Shown here one piece after another: positions 1 through 6,726 of a DNA stretch of 12,370 nucleotides. The notes beneath the pieces were generated by a model. That model saw nothing but the letters and a program-made list of their open reading frames with translations. It was not told the DNA's origin and made no database searches. Each line of letters opens with the position of its first letter. Positions within the stretch are counted from its first letter, which is position 1. The position numbers and the translations under genes were made by a program. Source of the DNA: an uncultured Corynebacterium sp. (GTDB lineage Bacteria > Actinomycetota > Actinomycetes > Mycobacteriales > Mycobacteriaceae); contig CAMILJ010000049.1 of assembly GCA_946222625.1 (NCBI GenBank), positions 1 through 12,370 on the forward strand, written 5' to 3'.

Positions 1-2
1 AA

Positions 3-137
3 GGCCACAAGCCGGACTACCACATTGATCCCAAGAGCTTAGGCCGGATGGACCGCGAGCACCTGCGCGATGCCTTCCGTGCAATTAAATCCATGCAGAA
101 CGCGCTGGCCACCAAGTACCCGGTGAGGAATATCTAG
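3..137 (+). CDS. C-terminal end of a probable DUF294/CBS nucleotidyltransferase-like protein (partial)
   Basis: Only the last 44 codons are present; the gene begins outside the window and ends with TAG immediately before the next ATG. The visible tail contains the pattern HIDP-x-SLGRMDREHLRDAF-x3-KSMQ, which resembles the C-terminal helical domain of DUF294-type putative nucleotidyltransferases that also carry cyclic-nucleotide and CBS domains. Such genes often sit directly upstream of a DnaQ-like exonuclease, as here. There is no spacer between this stop (135-137) and the exonuclease start at 138, so the two are probably co-transcribed and translationally coupled. The family call rests on a short tail and on context, so it is moderate. 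Confidence 0.6.
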   Translation, partial: GHKPDYHIDPKSLGRMDREHLRDAFRAIKSMQNALATKYPVRNI

Positions 138-746
138 ATGTGGAGCCGCCGCGCGGATTGGGGCGCGCCCGCACGAAGTACCCCGCTCGATGACCTAGGG
201 CTACTCGCCGTAGATATGGAAACCACGAGTCTTGATCCGCCCACCGGAAAGATTGTTTCTATCGGGTGGGTACCGGTGAACGGCGGTGTCATCGACCTAG
301 CTGGCGCCGGCTATACCGTGGTGCGCGGCGCGAAGGTGGCCGAAGATGCACATGTCCATTTGCTTACTCAAGACAAGGTCGATGCAGGCGAGGAACGTGA
401 AGTGGTAATGAAGCAATTGCGTAAGGCCCTGAACGGCCGAGCGCTACTCGCTCACTTCGCGCCTTTAGAGGTGGGTTTTATAGAAGCGGCTTCCAAAGAT
501 TTATTTGGCCAGGTCCCTCGGCTGAGTGTGGTTGATACCTTCGCTATTGAGCGGCGCCACATGGAACGCATGGGCACGTACCCGCGCGGCGAGGATCTGC
601 GCCTTCCCCGAGTTCGCGAGAGATACGGTTTGCCGCGCTATGGCAATCACAACGCGCTGACTGACGCATTGGCCTGCGCTGAGTTATATCTGGCACAGCG
701 GGGGAGCACGCGGGCGGTGACCTTGAGGGACGTCGCCAAGCGCTAG
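138..746 (+). CDS. DnaQ-family 3'-5' exonuclease (DEDDh type)
   Basis: A 202-residue protein with the exonuclease motifs of DNA polymerase III epsilon-like enzymes. Exo I is AVDMETTSL with D26 and E28. Exo II is around H106 to I115, with Glu111 where many family members have Asp. Exo III is HNALTD with H171 and D176, the H-x4-D spacing of the DEDDh class, and D133 lies between. Expected activity is two-metal-ion hydrolysis of 3' ends of DNA or RNA in the cytoplasm. The protein is much shorter than a polymerase and has no tau-binding extension, so it is a stand-alone nuclease rather than clearly the replicative proofreader. The start codon directly abuts the stop of the upstream gene. In C. 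glutamicum a dnaQ-like gene precedes odx (recalled), which agrees with this order. The physiological substrate is unknown. Confidence 0.88.
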   Translation: MWSRRADWGAPARSTPLDDLGLLAVDMETTSLDPPTGKIVSIGWVPVNGGVIDLAGAGYTVVRGAKVAEDAHVHLLTQDKVDAGEEREVVMKQLRKALNGRALLAHFAPLEVGFIEAASKDLFGQVPRLSVVDTFAIERRHMERMGTYPRGEDLRLPRVRERYGLPRYGNHNALTDALACAELYLAQRGSTRAVTLRDVAKR

Positions 747-851
747 GTGGCCATGCGGGTTCTGTTCCGCAAGGTGGGTGCCTGCGGTATTTTCGCATTC
801 TTTGCAAGCTTTACACCTAACCCCTGAACGTGAGTGAAAAACCCTTGCGAG

Positions 852-857
852 TAGTAT
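852..857 (+). promoter_or_regulatory. Probable -10 box of a leaderless odx promoter
   Basis: TAGTAT matches the corynebacterial -10 consensus TANNNT. Seven bases separate it from the ATG at 865, so transcription would start on or next to the A of the start codon. No Shine-Dalgarno sequence is visible before this ATG, which fits leaderless translation. I see no convincing -35 box, which is usual in this genus. The rest of the 747-864 gap shows only a weak 5-bp hairpin just after the exonuclease stop. Confidence 0.5.
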
Positions 858-864
858 GGCCGTC

Positions 865-1674
865 ATGCGTTTAGGACGAATTGCTCACACCGAAGGTATC
901 TGTTTCGCCATCATTGATGGCCCCGCCGACGCCCCGCTTGACCAGCTGGTGGCCAAGGAAATCTCCGGCACCCCGTTTACCCCGCCGGAACCAACTGGCC
1001 GCGAGTGGCCACTGAGCGAGGTGCGCTTGTTGGCGCCGACCCTGCCCACCAAGGTCGTGGCGCTTGGCCGCAACTACGCCGACCACGTGGTGGAGGTCTT
1101 CAAGGAATCCGCTGAGCACCTGCCGCCGACGATCTTTATCAAGCCCTCCACCGCGGTCATCGGCCCCGGTGCCCCCATCAAGATCCCGGAGTTCGCCACC
1201 AACGTGGAGTTCGAGGGGGAGCTCGCGGTGGTGATCTCTAAGGTCTCGAAGAACATTGATCCGGAAAAGTGGCGTGATCACGTCGTTGGCTACACCATTT
1301 GTAACGACGTTTCTTCGCGCGACCTGCAGTTCCAGGATGGCCAGTGGGCTCGCGCGAAGGGCATTGACACCTTCTGCCCGCTGGGCCCGTGGATTGAGAC
1401 GGACCTGGACTGCATCGACCTCGATGACCAGAAGATCAACGCTTACCTGACCCACGACGGCACGCGTGAGCAAAAGCAGGATTCCAACACCGACCAGATG
1501 ATTGTGAAGATGGGCGGCATCATCGCGGAGATCTCGCAGTCGTACACGCTTCTGCCCGGCGATGTCATCACCACAGGTTCCCCGGCTGGTACGGCGCCGA
1601 TGGTGCCGGGCGATACCATCGAAATTGAGATTCCCGGCGTGGGCAGCCTGACCAACCCGATTGAGCGCGCCTAA
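865..1674 (+). CDS. odx: Fumarylacetoacetate hydrolase family protein, probable oxaloacetate decarboxylase Odx
   Basis: A 269-residue cytoplasmic enzyme of the FAH superfamily. The metal-binding set is visible: E117 and E119 in VEFEGELAVVI and D148 in CNDVSSRD, followed by the family signature GQWARAKGIDTF and, near the end, LLPGDVITTGSPAG. The sequence closely resembles, from memory, C. glutamicum Cg1458, characterised as a soluble Mg/Mn-dependent oxaloacetate decarboxylase (oxaloacetate to pyruvate plus CO2). I place the start at 865 because the family begins MR-x-GRIA and a TAGTAT box lies 7 bp upstream; an in-frame ATG at 856 would add three residues but overlaps that box. The position between a dnaQ-like gene and gltX matches C. 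glutamicum. Some FAH members act instead on acylpyruvates or fumarylpyruvate, so the substrate is inferred from similarity and synteny. Confidence 0.85.
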   Translation: MRLGRIAHTEGICFAIIDGPADAPLDQLVAKEISGTPFTPPEPTGREWPLSEVRLLAPTLPTKVVALGRNYADHVVEVFKESAEHLPPTIFIKPSTAVIGPGAPIKIPEFATNVEFEGELAVVISKVSKNIDPEKWRDHVVGYTICNDVSSRDLQFQDGQWARAKGIDTFCPLGPWIETDLDCIDLDDQKINAYLTHDGTREQKQDSNTDQMIVKMGGIIAEISQSYTLLPGDVITTGSPAGTAPMVPGDTIEIEIPGVGSLTNPIERA

Positions 1675-1682
1675 AGGCTGCT

Positions 1683-2786
1683 CTAGAGGCCGAGTGCTTT
1701 GAGAATGGTGCGCAACTTCGCCGTGGTTTCCTGAAGCTCGGCCGTCGGATCGGAATCCACGACGATTCCGCCGCCTGCCCACGCGCGGGCGGAGAGCCCA
1801 TCGCCGGCCACCTCGGCGCAGCGGATGGCCACCATGTATTCACCGTCGCCGGAGTCATCGCACCAACCCACTGCACCGGCGTAGAAGCCGCGGTCGGCTT
1901 CGGCGGTTTCGATCAGAGCTTGCGCGGCTTCCGTGGGGGTGCCGCAGATGGCGGGGGTGGGGTAGACCAGCTCCGCGAGTTCGAGCGCGGTGATGCCCGA
2001 ATCCTTCAGTGTTCCCGCAATCGGGGTTCCCAGATGCCACATCTCGTTCGTGGAGGTCAGCTGCGGGGTGGTGGGGGCGTCGAGAGTCCTGCACAGCGGC
2101 TGCAGAATCCGGCGGATATGGTCCACGACGAAGGCATGCTCGCGCAGATCCTTGCCCGAATTTTGGAGGTCTTGACCGGCCTTGATATCGCGTGCCTTAT
2201 CGGCCTGGCGGGGCGCAGAGCCGGCTAGGGGGAAAGCCGTAACCGTTGAGCCTTGCTTCTTAATCAGCACTTCCGGGGAGGAGCCCACGAGCATAGATCC
2301 TGGGCGGCCCGCCGGCGACAGGTCGGCGATGAAGCCATCGCGGTGCGAGGATAGATCGATCAATCGCGCGGCCACGAGGAGCGGATCCACCGGAGCGTTG
2401 AATTCAATGTCAACGGCGCGAGCGAGAACCACCTTGTCCAGTTTGGAGGCTTCGATCGTAGCGATGGCGGCCTCAATGCGACGCAGGTGCTCTTCCGGTT
2501 CCGGATCAAAACCGGTCACGCGTGCGTTGAGCTTGCCGCTGCGGTAGTAGGCATGGGGCTCAAGAGGCCCGTCCTCACGAATGATGCTGCGCGGCACGGT
2601 GAGCGCAGCTGGATCACCCTTGTGAAAGGGAAGTGCGCCGACGATCATGGGCGCGCTGCCGGCGCGTAGTGCGGACACTGCGTCATCGACATCGCTAAAG
2701 GTGGTGGTTGAACCTTGGGTACGCACAGACCCCGTCGCGCGGGACAGGAGGAAATCGGGGGCGGTAGAGGGTCTGTTTTCACACAT
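1683..2786 (-). CDS. Isochorismate synthase (MenF/EntC class)
   Basis: A 367-residue chorismate-binding enzyme that isomerises chorismate to isochorismate, the entry step to menaquinone and to some siderophores. The order of motifs resembles M. tuberculosis EntC: LDKVVLARA with K118 as probable general base, GSSPE with E172 as probable general acid, EHAFVVD with E216 and ELQET with E353 as likely Mg ligands, then PTPAICGTPTEAA and DRGFYAGAVGW. With no siderophore genes nearby, menaquinone synthesis is the likelier role. The ATG at 2786 gives an N-terminus of EntC length; the frame stays open to earlier starts (ATG at 2849, and further back to 2921), but these add residues absent from EntC and the longest would overlap the upstream gene. 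Eight bp separate its stop from the convergent odx stop, with no clear terminator between them. Confidence 0.9.
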   Translation of the reverse strand: MCENRPSTAPDFLLSRATGSVRTQGSTTTFSDVDDAVSALRAGSAPMIVGALPFHKGDPAALTVPRSIIREDGPLEPHAYYRSGKLNARVTGFDPEPEEHLRRIEAAIATIEASKLDKVVLARAVDIEFNAPVDPLLVAARLIDLSSHRDGFIADLSPAGRPGSMLVGSSPEVLIKKQGSTVTAFPLAGSAPRQADKARDIKAGQDLQNSGKDLREHAFVVDHIRRILQPLCRTLDAPTTPQLTSTNEMWHLGTPIAGTLKDSGITALELAELVYPTPAICGTPTEAAQALIETAEADRGFYAGAVGWCDDSGDGEYMVAIRCAEVAGDGLSARAWAGGGIVVDSDPTAELQETTAKLRTILKALGL

Positions 2787-2794
2787 AAGGAATA

Positions 2795-2800
2795 ACTCTA
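2795..2800 (-). promoter_or_regulatory. Possible -10 box upstream of isochorismate synthase
   Basis: On the minus strand TAGAGT (TANNNT type) ends 8 bp before the ATG at 2786, again giving a near-leaderless transcript. No Shine-Dalgarno sequence stands at a good distance from this ATG: the best purine run, GAAGGA, ends 16 bases upstream. This site would let isochorismate synthase be expressed independently of the transport operon that ends at 2866. There is no good -35 box, so the call is weak. Confidence 0.3.
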
Positions 2801-2865
2801 GTTCCTTCAACTGCTCGCGCCGAAACCAGATCCCTTGCTTTTGTGACATGACCGGTGTCGAGGTG

Positions 2866-4215
2866 CTAGTCGCGACTGCGTGGACGGAAGAACTGCACGG
2901 CAACAAAGAGTCCGATACCAAGTAGCAGGGCCAGGGAGCCCATGCCTGCTAGAAAGCCTGCCCAGAAGCCGACCATCGGGGCTCCATAGCTCATGGCCTG
3001 GATGTTTTCGGCGTCAGCATAGTCTCCGCTGGGGTCGGCCGCGGTGTGATGTTGCTGTGCTTCCTGCTTTGCGCCGCGTTCCCGGTTGGCAGCGGTGTTG
3101 CGCGCGGACCCTTTTTCTCCCGGGGAAGCAGCGCTGTGCGACGCCCCACGGTGTGCGGAATCTCTCTGTCCTTGCCCTGTGTGGGCTACACCGTTGTGTG
3201 CTGAGTTCTGGGACTGCGACACTGAGCGCTGGCCACCAGCTGGGCGTTCAGAACTCGGCTCTTTCGACGTTGGTGATGTCCCCGGTTGTGCTTTACTGTG
3301 CGCGCTCGGACGCGTGGAGTGCCGCGAATCCTGAGGCCGACTTGTTTCGGAGGCCTTTCCACCGTTGAGGAAGGCGTCTGCCTCCTTGAATGTTTTGTCC
3401 ATAGCCTTATCCAACTGTGCGATGGACTTGGAGGTGTCATTGATGTCTTTGGCCAGTTGCTGCGGCCGGTTCTTCGGGCTGCCCGAGCCAGCATTGTCGC
3501 CTTCGCTGGAGCCCCACTCCAATCCGCAGAGGTCGGAAACATCGGCGTCGCCGACCAAGAACGGTACGTCAATGGAGTGCTCGGATCCATCGTTGAGCGT
3601 AAACGTGAAGGTAGCGGCGTACGCCCCCGGTTCGGTGAAGATTATCCCGGTGTGGCTGTGGAAGTGATCGGGGTAGTCCCACGTGATATCCGGGTTATCT
3701 GAATCAAAGAGCACGGTGGGTGCAGCGCCCACAGAGTTCTGGAAACCCACCATGCGACCGCCGTCCGGCGCGGCGTGCAGCGTTAAGGATAGGGTGGCGT
3801 CGGCTGCCGTGGCCTCATCGAGGTAGCTGGTGTTGAACCCCACCCAGGGGATATTCGGATCTTGTGTTTGGGGGATTTGCCAACCACTCGATGGAATATC
3901 GCTGCCCGCTGATTCATCGAAAGCGGCGTTGCTTCCCACGGCCACGTAAAACTCCCCAGAGGCATAGTCTTTACCAGATTCATCATCGCGGGCTATAAAG
4001 GACAGGTCCCCGGAGTCACCGACCAAAGCGAGGTCTTGGTGTCCGTGGCTGAAGGCGTGGAGGGAGTCAGCATCACAGGAAATGTCGCTCGCCTGCTCGG
4101 CCGCGATGGCAGGCGGTGCAGCGTGAATGAGCATCGGGGAGCTGAGCGCTAGAGCAGCGGTTGCGGTCAAGGCGAGGGGACGGTAGTTCATGCGTGTCAT
4201 TGGGAGAATGTTCAT
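2866..4215 (-). CDS. Internal-start form: choice-of-anchor M surface protein, membrane anchored
   Basis: This is the second half of the fused frame, read from its own ATG at 4215, giving 449 residues. On the minus strand AAAAGGAG lies upstream with 11 bases between AAGGAG and the ATG, a good ribosome site, and the first 40 residues form a conventional signal peptide with likely cleavage after a PAIAA stretch. Later in-frame ATGs at 4200 and 4191 lack such a site. The mature protein would be a single choice-of-anchor M domain on a long flexible linker tied to the membrane by the last helix; there is no LPXTG sorting motif. The linker is rich in His (for example SAHNGVAHTG and QQHHTA), which could hold metal ions loosely; that is inference. 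It may be made in addition to, or instead of, the full fusion. Confidence 0.6.
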   Translation of the reverse strand: MNILPMTRMNYRPLALTATAALALSSPMLIHAAPPAIAAEQASDISCDADSLHAFSHGHQDLALVGDSGDLSFIARDDESGKDYASGEFYVAVGSNAAFDESAGSDIPSSGWQIPQTQDPNIPWVGFNTSYLDEATAADATLSLTLHAAPDGGRMVGFQNSVGAAPTVLFDSDNPDITWDYPDHFHSHTGIIFTEPGAYAATFTFTLNDGSEHSIDVPFLVGDADVSDLCGLEWGSSEGDNAGSGSPKNRPQQLAKDINDTSKSIAQLDKAMDKTFKEADAFLNGGKASETSRPQDSRHSTRPSAHSKAQPGTSPTSKEPSSERPAGGQRSVSQSQNSAHNGVAHTGQGQRDSAHRGASHSAASPGEKGSARNTAANRERGAKQEAQQHHTAADPSGDYADAENIQAMSYGAPMVGFWAGFLAGMGSLALLLGIGLFVAVQFFRPRSRD

Positions 4216-5109
4216 GCGGACAAGGTCTCCTTTTGGGGTGTGTGATGTCGAGGTGGATGCCGCGTCGCGGCGGGAATGCAGAAGAGGGGAGAGCACCCAC
4301 GCCACGAGGAAGCAGGCGGTAAGGAGTAGAACGATGGTTGCGCCGGCGGGAAGATCGATGGCCCACGCAAGGTAGATTCCGAAGAAGCTGCCCAGCGAAC
4401 CGATCGCCGCGGAGGTGATCATCATTGACCCCAGCGAGTCACAGAGCAGCCTGGCGGTCGCGGCCGGGGTGATCAGCAGCGCGAGGACGAGGACGTTGCC
4501 GATGGTGCCTACGGAGATAACCACTGCGCCCGTAACACAGAGGTAGAGCACGATGTCCAGAGCAAAGACGGGAAGCCCCATCGCGCGGGCGGTTTCTTTG
4601 TCTAGGCAGGTGGCGGTGATCTGGGGGCCAAGGAGCAATACTGTGGCCACGATGAGCACCGAGACGGTGAACGCGGTGTAGAGGTCTGCGCGGGAGACAC
4701 CCGTGAGCGAGCCGAAAAGAAAGCTGGTGAGCGAGGCCGTGTAACCCTCCACGCGTGAGATGATCACCATGCCGAGCGCAAAGGAAGCGGCAAAGAAGAT
4801 GCCGATGACGGAATCCTCGCGCACAGTTCGCCGCTGGGAGAAGCACGCGATGAGCACGGCCACTGCGCAACCCGCCACGGCGCCGCCCAGCAGCACTGAA
4901 GCGTGAAGTACGAAGGCAATGGCTAGTCCCGGAAACACCGCGTGGGACACGGCATCGCCGATGAAGGCCATTCCACGCAGCACGACGTAGCACCCCACCA
5001 CGCCGCACACGATTGCGGCGAGAAGGGAGATCCCTACTGCGCGGGCGAGGAAGTCCAAGTGCGGGTTGCTGAGATCCTGGAAGAACTCGATGAGTGAAAT
5101 GTCGATCAT
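2866..5109 (-). CDS. ABC-3 family metal-type permease fused in frame to a choice-of-anchor M surface protein
   Basis: A 747-codon frame with no stop between two normally separate genes. Residues 1 to about 290 are a multi-spanning ABC-3 permease (zinc/manganese/iron-chelate class), with the family motif GDAVSHAVFPGLAIAF and many hydrophobic segments. A short hydrophilic stretch follows, then at M299 an N-terminus typical of a secreted protein: a signal-peptide-like segment at about 309-337, one choice-of-anchor M domain at 355-520 (HGHQDLA, IPQTQ, WVGFNT, HFHSHTGIIFTEPGAY), a polar helical segment at 546-585, a Ser/His/Gln-rich linker at 590-692, and a C-terminal membrane segment at about 712-741 with the basic tail RPRSRD. 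C345 and C528 flank the domain. The ATG overlaps the ATPase stop as ATGA, so the two are translationally coupled. The product may be a true fusion, or permease plus a separately initiated surface protein (see 2866-4215). Confidence 0.82.
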   Translation of the reverse strand: MIDISLIEFFQDLSNPHLDFLARAVGISLLAAIVCGVVGCYVVLRGMAFIGDAVSHAVFPGLAIAFVLHASVLLGGAVAGCAVAVLIACFSQRRTVREDSVIGIFFAASFALGMVIISRVEGYTASLTSFLFGSLTGVSRADLYTAFTVSVLIVATVLLLGPQITATCLDKETARAMGLPVFALDIVLYLCVTGAVVISVGTIGNVLVLALLITPAATARLLCDSLGSMMITSAAIGSLGSFFGIYLAWAIDLPAGATIVLLLTACFLVAWVLSPLLHSRRDAASTSTSHTPKGDLVRMNILPMTRMNYRPLALTATAALALSSPMLIHAAPPAIAAEQASDISCDADSLHAFSHGHQDLALVGDSGDLSFIARDDESGKDYASGEFYVAVGSNAAFDESAGSDIPSSGWQIPQTQDPNIPWVGFNTSYLDEATAADATLSLTLHAAPDGGRMVGFQNSVGAAPTVLFDSDNPDITWDYPDHFHSHTGIIFTEPGAYAATFTFTLNDGSEHSIDVPFLVGDADVSDLCGLEWGSSEGDNAGSGSPKNRPQQLAKDINDTSKSIAQLDKAMDKTFKEADAFLNGGKASETSRPQDSRHSTRPSAHSKAQPGTSPTSKEPSSERPAGGQRSVSQSQNSAHNGVAHTGQGQRDSAHRGASHSAASPGEKGSARNTAANRERGAKQEAQQHHTAADPSGDYADAENIQAMSYGAPMVGFWAGFLAGMGSLALLLGIGLFVAVQFFRPRSRD

Positions 5110-5834
5110 GCTGCCACCCCAATCGCGGAGAGCAAGGGCGAGGAGGCTGAGACCCCGAACGTGTCGCTCCAGGGCTGCGAGGTCATGCGCAGCGTTTCCG
5201 CTGGACCATCCGCGATGATTCCCCGGTTGAAAAGCACAAGCCGTGAGCAGGAATGCGCGGCCTCTGAGAGGTTGTGCGTGGACATGACCACGCTGGTGCC
5301 ATCTGTAGTGAGCTTGTCAAAGAGAAGCAAGAGCTCCTCGGTATTGGGGGCGTCGAGTCCGGTAAATGGTTCGTCGAGAAGCAGCACCTCAGGCTCGCAG
5401 GCTAAGGCCCGAGCGATGAGGACGCGCTGGCGTTGGCCACCGGACAGCTGCGCGATGGGGCGTCGTGCGAATTCTTCCAAGTTGGTGAGCTCGATGGCCC
5501 GGCGGGCGGCCTGTTTATCAGCACGTCCCGGACGGCGGAGCCAACCCACAAGTCCGGTGCGTCCGCTTAGCACAGCGTTGGACACGCTGATGGGGAAGTC
5601 CCATTCCACGTCGTGGCGCTGCGGAACATAACCTAGCGAGGTGCTCACGTCGATGGTCCCGGTGAAGGGGACGAGCCCCAAGATGGCGCGCATGAGCGTG
5701 GTTTTGCCCGCGCCGTTGGGACCGAGGAGCCCGATAAACTCGCCAGGGTTAACAGAAAAGCTTGCCCCGTCGATGACACGGCGGCCGGACAGCGATACGG
5801 ACAGATCGTTTACCGTAATGAAGGGATTAGCCAC
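5106..5834 (-). CDS. Metal-type ABC transporter ATP-binding protein
   Basis: A 242-residue nucleotide-binding subunit that powers the adjacent permease. All motifs are intact: Walker A GPNGAGKT at 38-45, Q-loop Q71 in YVPQR, signature LSGGQ at 129-133, Walker B LLLDEP with D153 and E154, and the switch H186 in MSTHN. The pattern YVPQ-x-HDVEWDFPISV is typical of zinc/manganese importers. The frame extends upstream but that part is the neighbour's coding sequence; I choose GTG at 5834 because AAAGGG stands 8 bases before it. It overlaps the preceding surface-protein gene by 8 bp and the permease start by 4 bp (ATGA), so these parts are probably made in a fixed ratio. Confidence 0.92.
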   Translation of the reverse strand: MANPFITVNDLSVSLSGRRVIDGASFSVNPGEFIGLLGPNGAGKTTLMRAILGLVPFTGTIDVSTSLGYVPQRHDVEWDFPISVSNAVLSGRTGLVGWLRRPGRADKQAARRAIELTNLEEFARRPIAQLSGGQRQRVLIARALACEPEVLLLDEPFTGLDAPNTEELLLLFDKLTTDGTSVVMSTHNLSEAAHSCSRLVLFNRGIIADGPAETLRMTSQPWSDTFGVSASSPLLSAIGVAA

Positions 5835-6726
5835 GCCGCCCACCCTTTGCGCGCACGACGGCGATAATGGCACCGATAAGAACGAGGACGCCCACGCCGG
5901 CCAGCACCCAGATCCATACGGGCACGGATGCCGATGCAGAGCTTGGATCGGTAGAGGATTCAGCGTTCGGATCCCATTCTGTTGCCTGAGCTTGTGCGAC
6001 ATCCGTTTCATCACCTACAGCAAAGGTCAACGTGGCTTCGGCAGCCACCTTTTTTCCGGCGCTTTCTCCTGCGCCCTCGCCGCTCATGCGGACCCGCACC
6101 TGGTGGATGCCGGGCTCAGTGAACACCCAATTGGCGTGGGTATGCGTGCCTAAGTCGACCCAGAAGCCTTCTGAGTCCCCGGTGGCGGTGGACCATAGCA
6201 ACTGCGGTTCCTCGAAGCCGCCGTTCTGCAAGAAGAGGGAGAATTCACCCGGGCCCTGGTGCCCGAGGAACTCCATAGTGACTCCTCTCTCAACGTTCGC
6301 TTCTAGGGAGGGAGCCTGGGTATTCCAGCCCAACCACGGCACATCAGCCTGCTCCGTTTGTGGAACGACCCATACCTGCGAGCCAGGCTCGACACCGACG
6401 AAGGAGAATGCCTTGTCCTCCGGCAGAGTCAATAGGGCGTTGTCACCCACGTGGAAGACCACATCCTCGGGCGTGCGCCACACAGGTGTTTCGGCTGAAT
6501 CGTCGCGAGCGAGGAACTCAGCTTGTCCTTCGGAGAGCAGGAGCCCTAGGTCGACGTGGCCGTGATCGATGGTGGCCGCCGTCCCGGGCGCGGCGACCTC
6601 TTCGTCAGAGCTGACCACCTGGGCGAGATCTCCGGCGAAGGCAGCGGAAGGGGCGAAGGCCAGTGCCGCGGCGGTGAGCGCTGCTGCAAGGGGCATAGTG
6701 AAAGTTCGGATGGTGCGATTAGACAT
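5827..6726 (-). CDS. Choice-of-anchor M surface protein, membrane anchored
   Basis: A 299-residue exported protein. A signal peptide covers residues 1-31 (MSNRTIRTFTM start, AFA before the cleavage point). One choice-of-anchor M domain follows: HGHVDLG at 55-61, VVPQTEQ and PWLGWNTQ at 120-137, GPGEF at 158-162, and GTHTHANWVFTEPGIH with H195 and H197. After a short Ser/Ala/Asp-rich spacer comes a single membrane helix near the C-terminus with a basic tail (RAKGGRRG). There are no cysteines and no sortase motif. The ATG at 6726 has AAAGGA five bases upstream and overlaps the binding-protein stop by 8 bp. An earlier ATG in the same frame lies inside the binding-protein gene and would spoil the signal peptide. 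It belongs to the anchored-repeat transporter-associated families; the ligand is unknown. Confidence 0.85.
   Translation of the reverse strand: MSNRTIRTFTMPLAAALTAAALAFAPSAAFAGDLAQVVSSDEEVAAPGTAATIDHGHVDLGLLLSEGQAEFLARDDSAETPVWRTPEDVVFHVGDNALLTLPEDKAFSFVGVEPGSQVWVVPQTEQADVPWLGWNTQAPSLEANVERGVTMEFLGHQGPGEFSLFLQNGGFEEPQLLWSTATGDSEGFWVDLGTHTHANWVFTEPGIHQVRVRMSGEGAGESAGKKVAAEATLTFAVGDETDVAQAQATEWDPNAESSTDPSSASASVPVWIWVLAGVGVLVLIGAIIAVVRAKGGRRG

Noticed and set aside
747..790. Hairpin TGCGG/CCGCA after the exonuclease stop as a terminator.
   Set aside because: The stem is only 5 bp, the loop is 8 bases and no T-run follows.
871..1782. Long open frame on the minus strand opposite odx.
   Set aside because: It is the complement of a well-supported gene, its product is Arg/Gly/His-rich without recognisable motifs, and it would also overlap the isochorismate synthase end. 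Treated as a by-product of codon bias.
5835..6014. N-terminal extension of the ATPase frame.
   Set aside because: It overlaps the 3' end of the preceding surface-protein gene, has no homology to ABC ATPases, and the GTG at 5834 has a good ribosome site.
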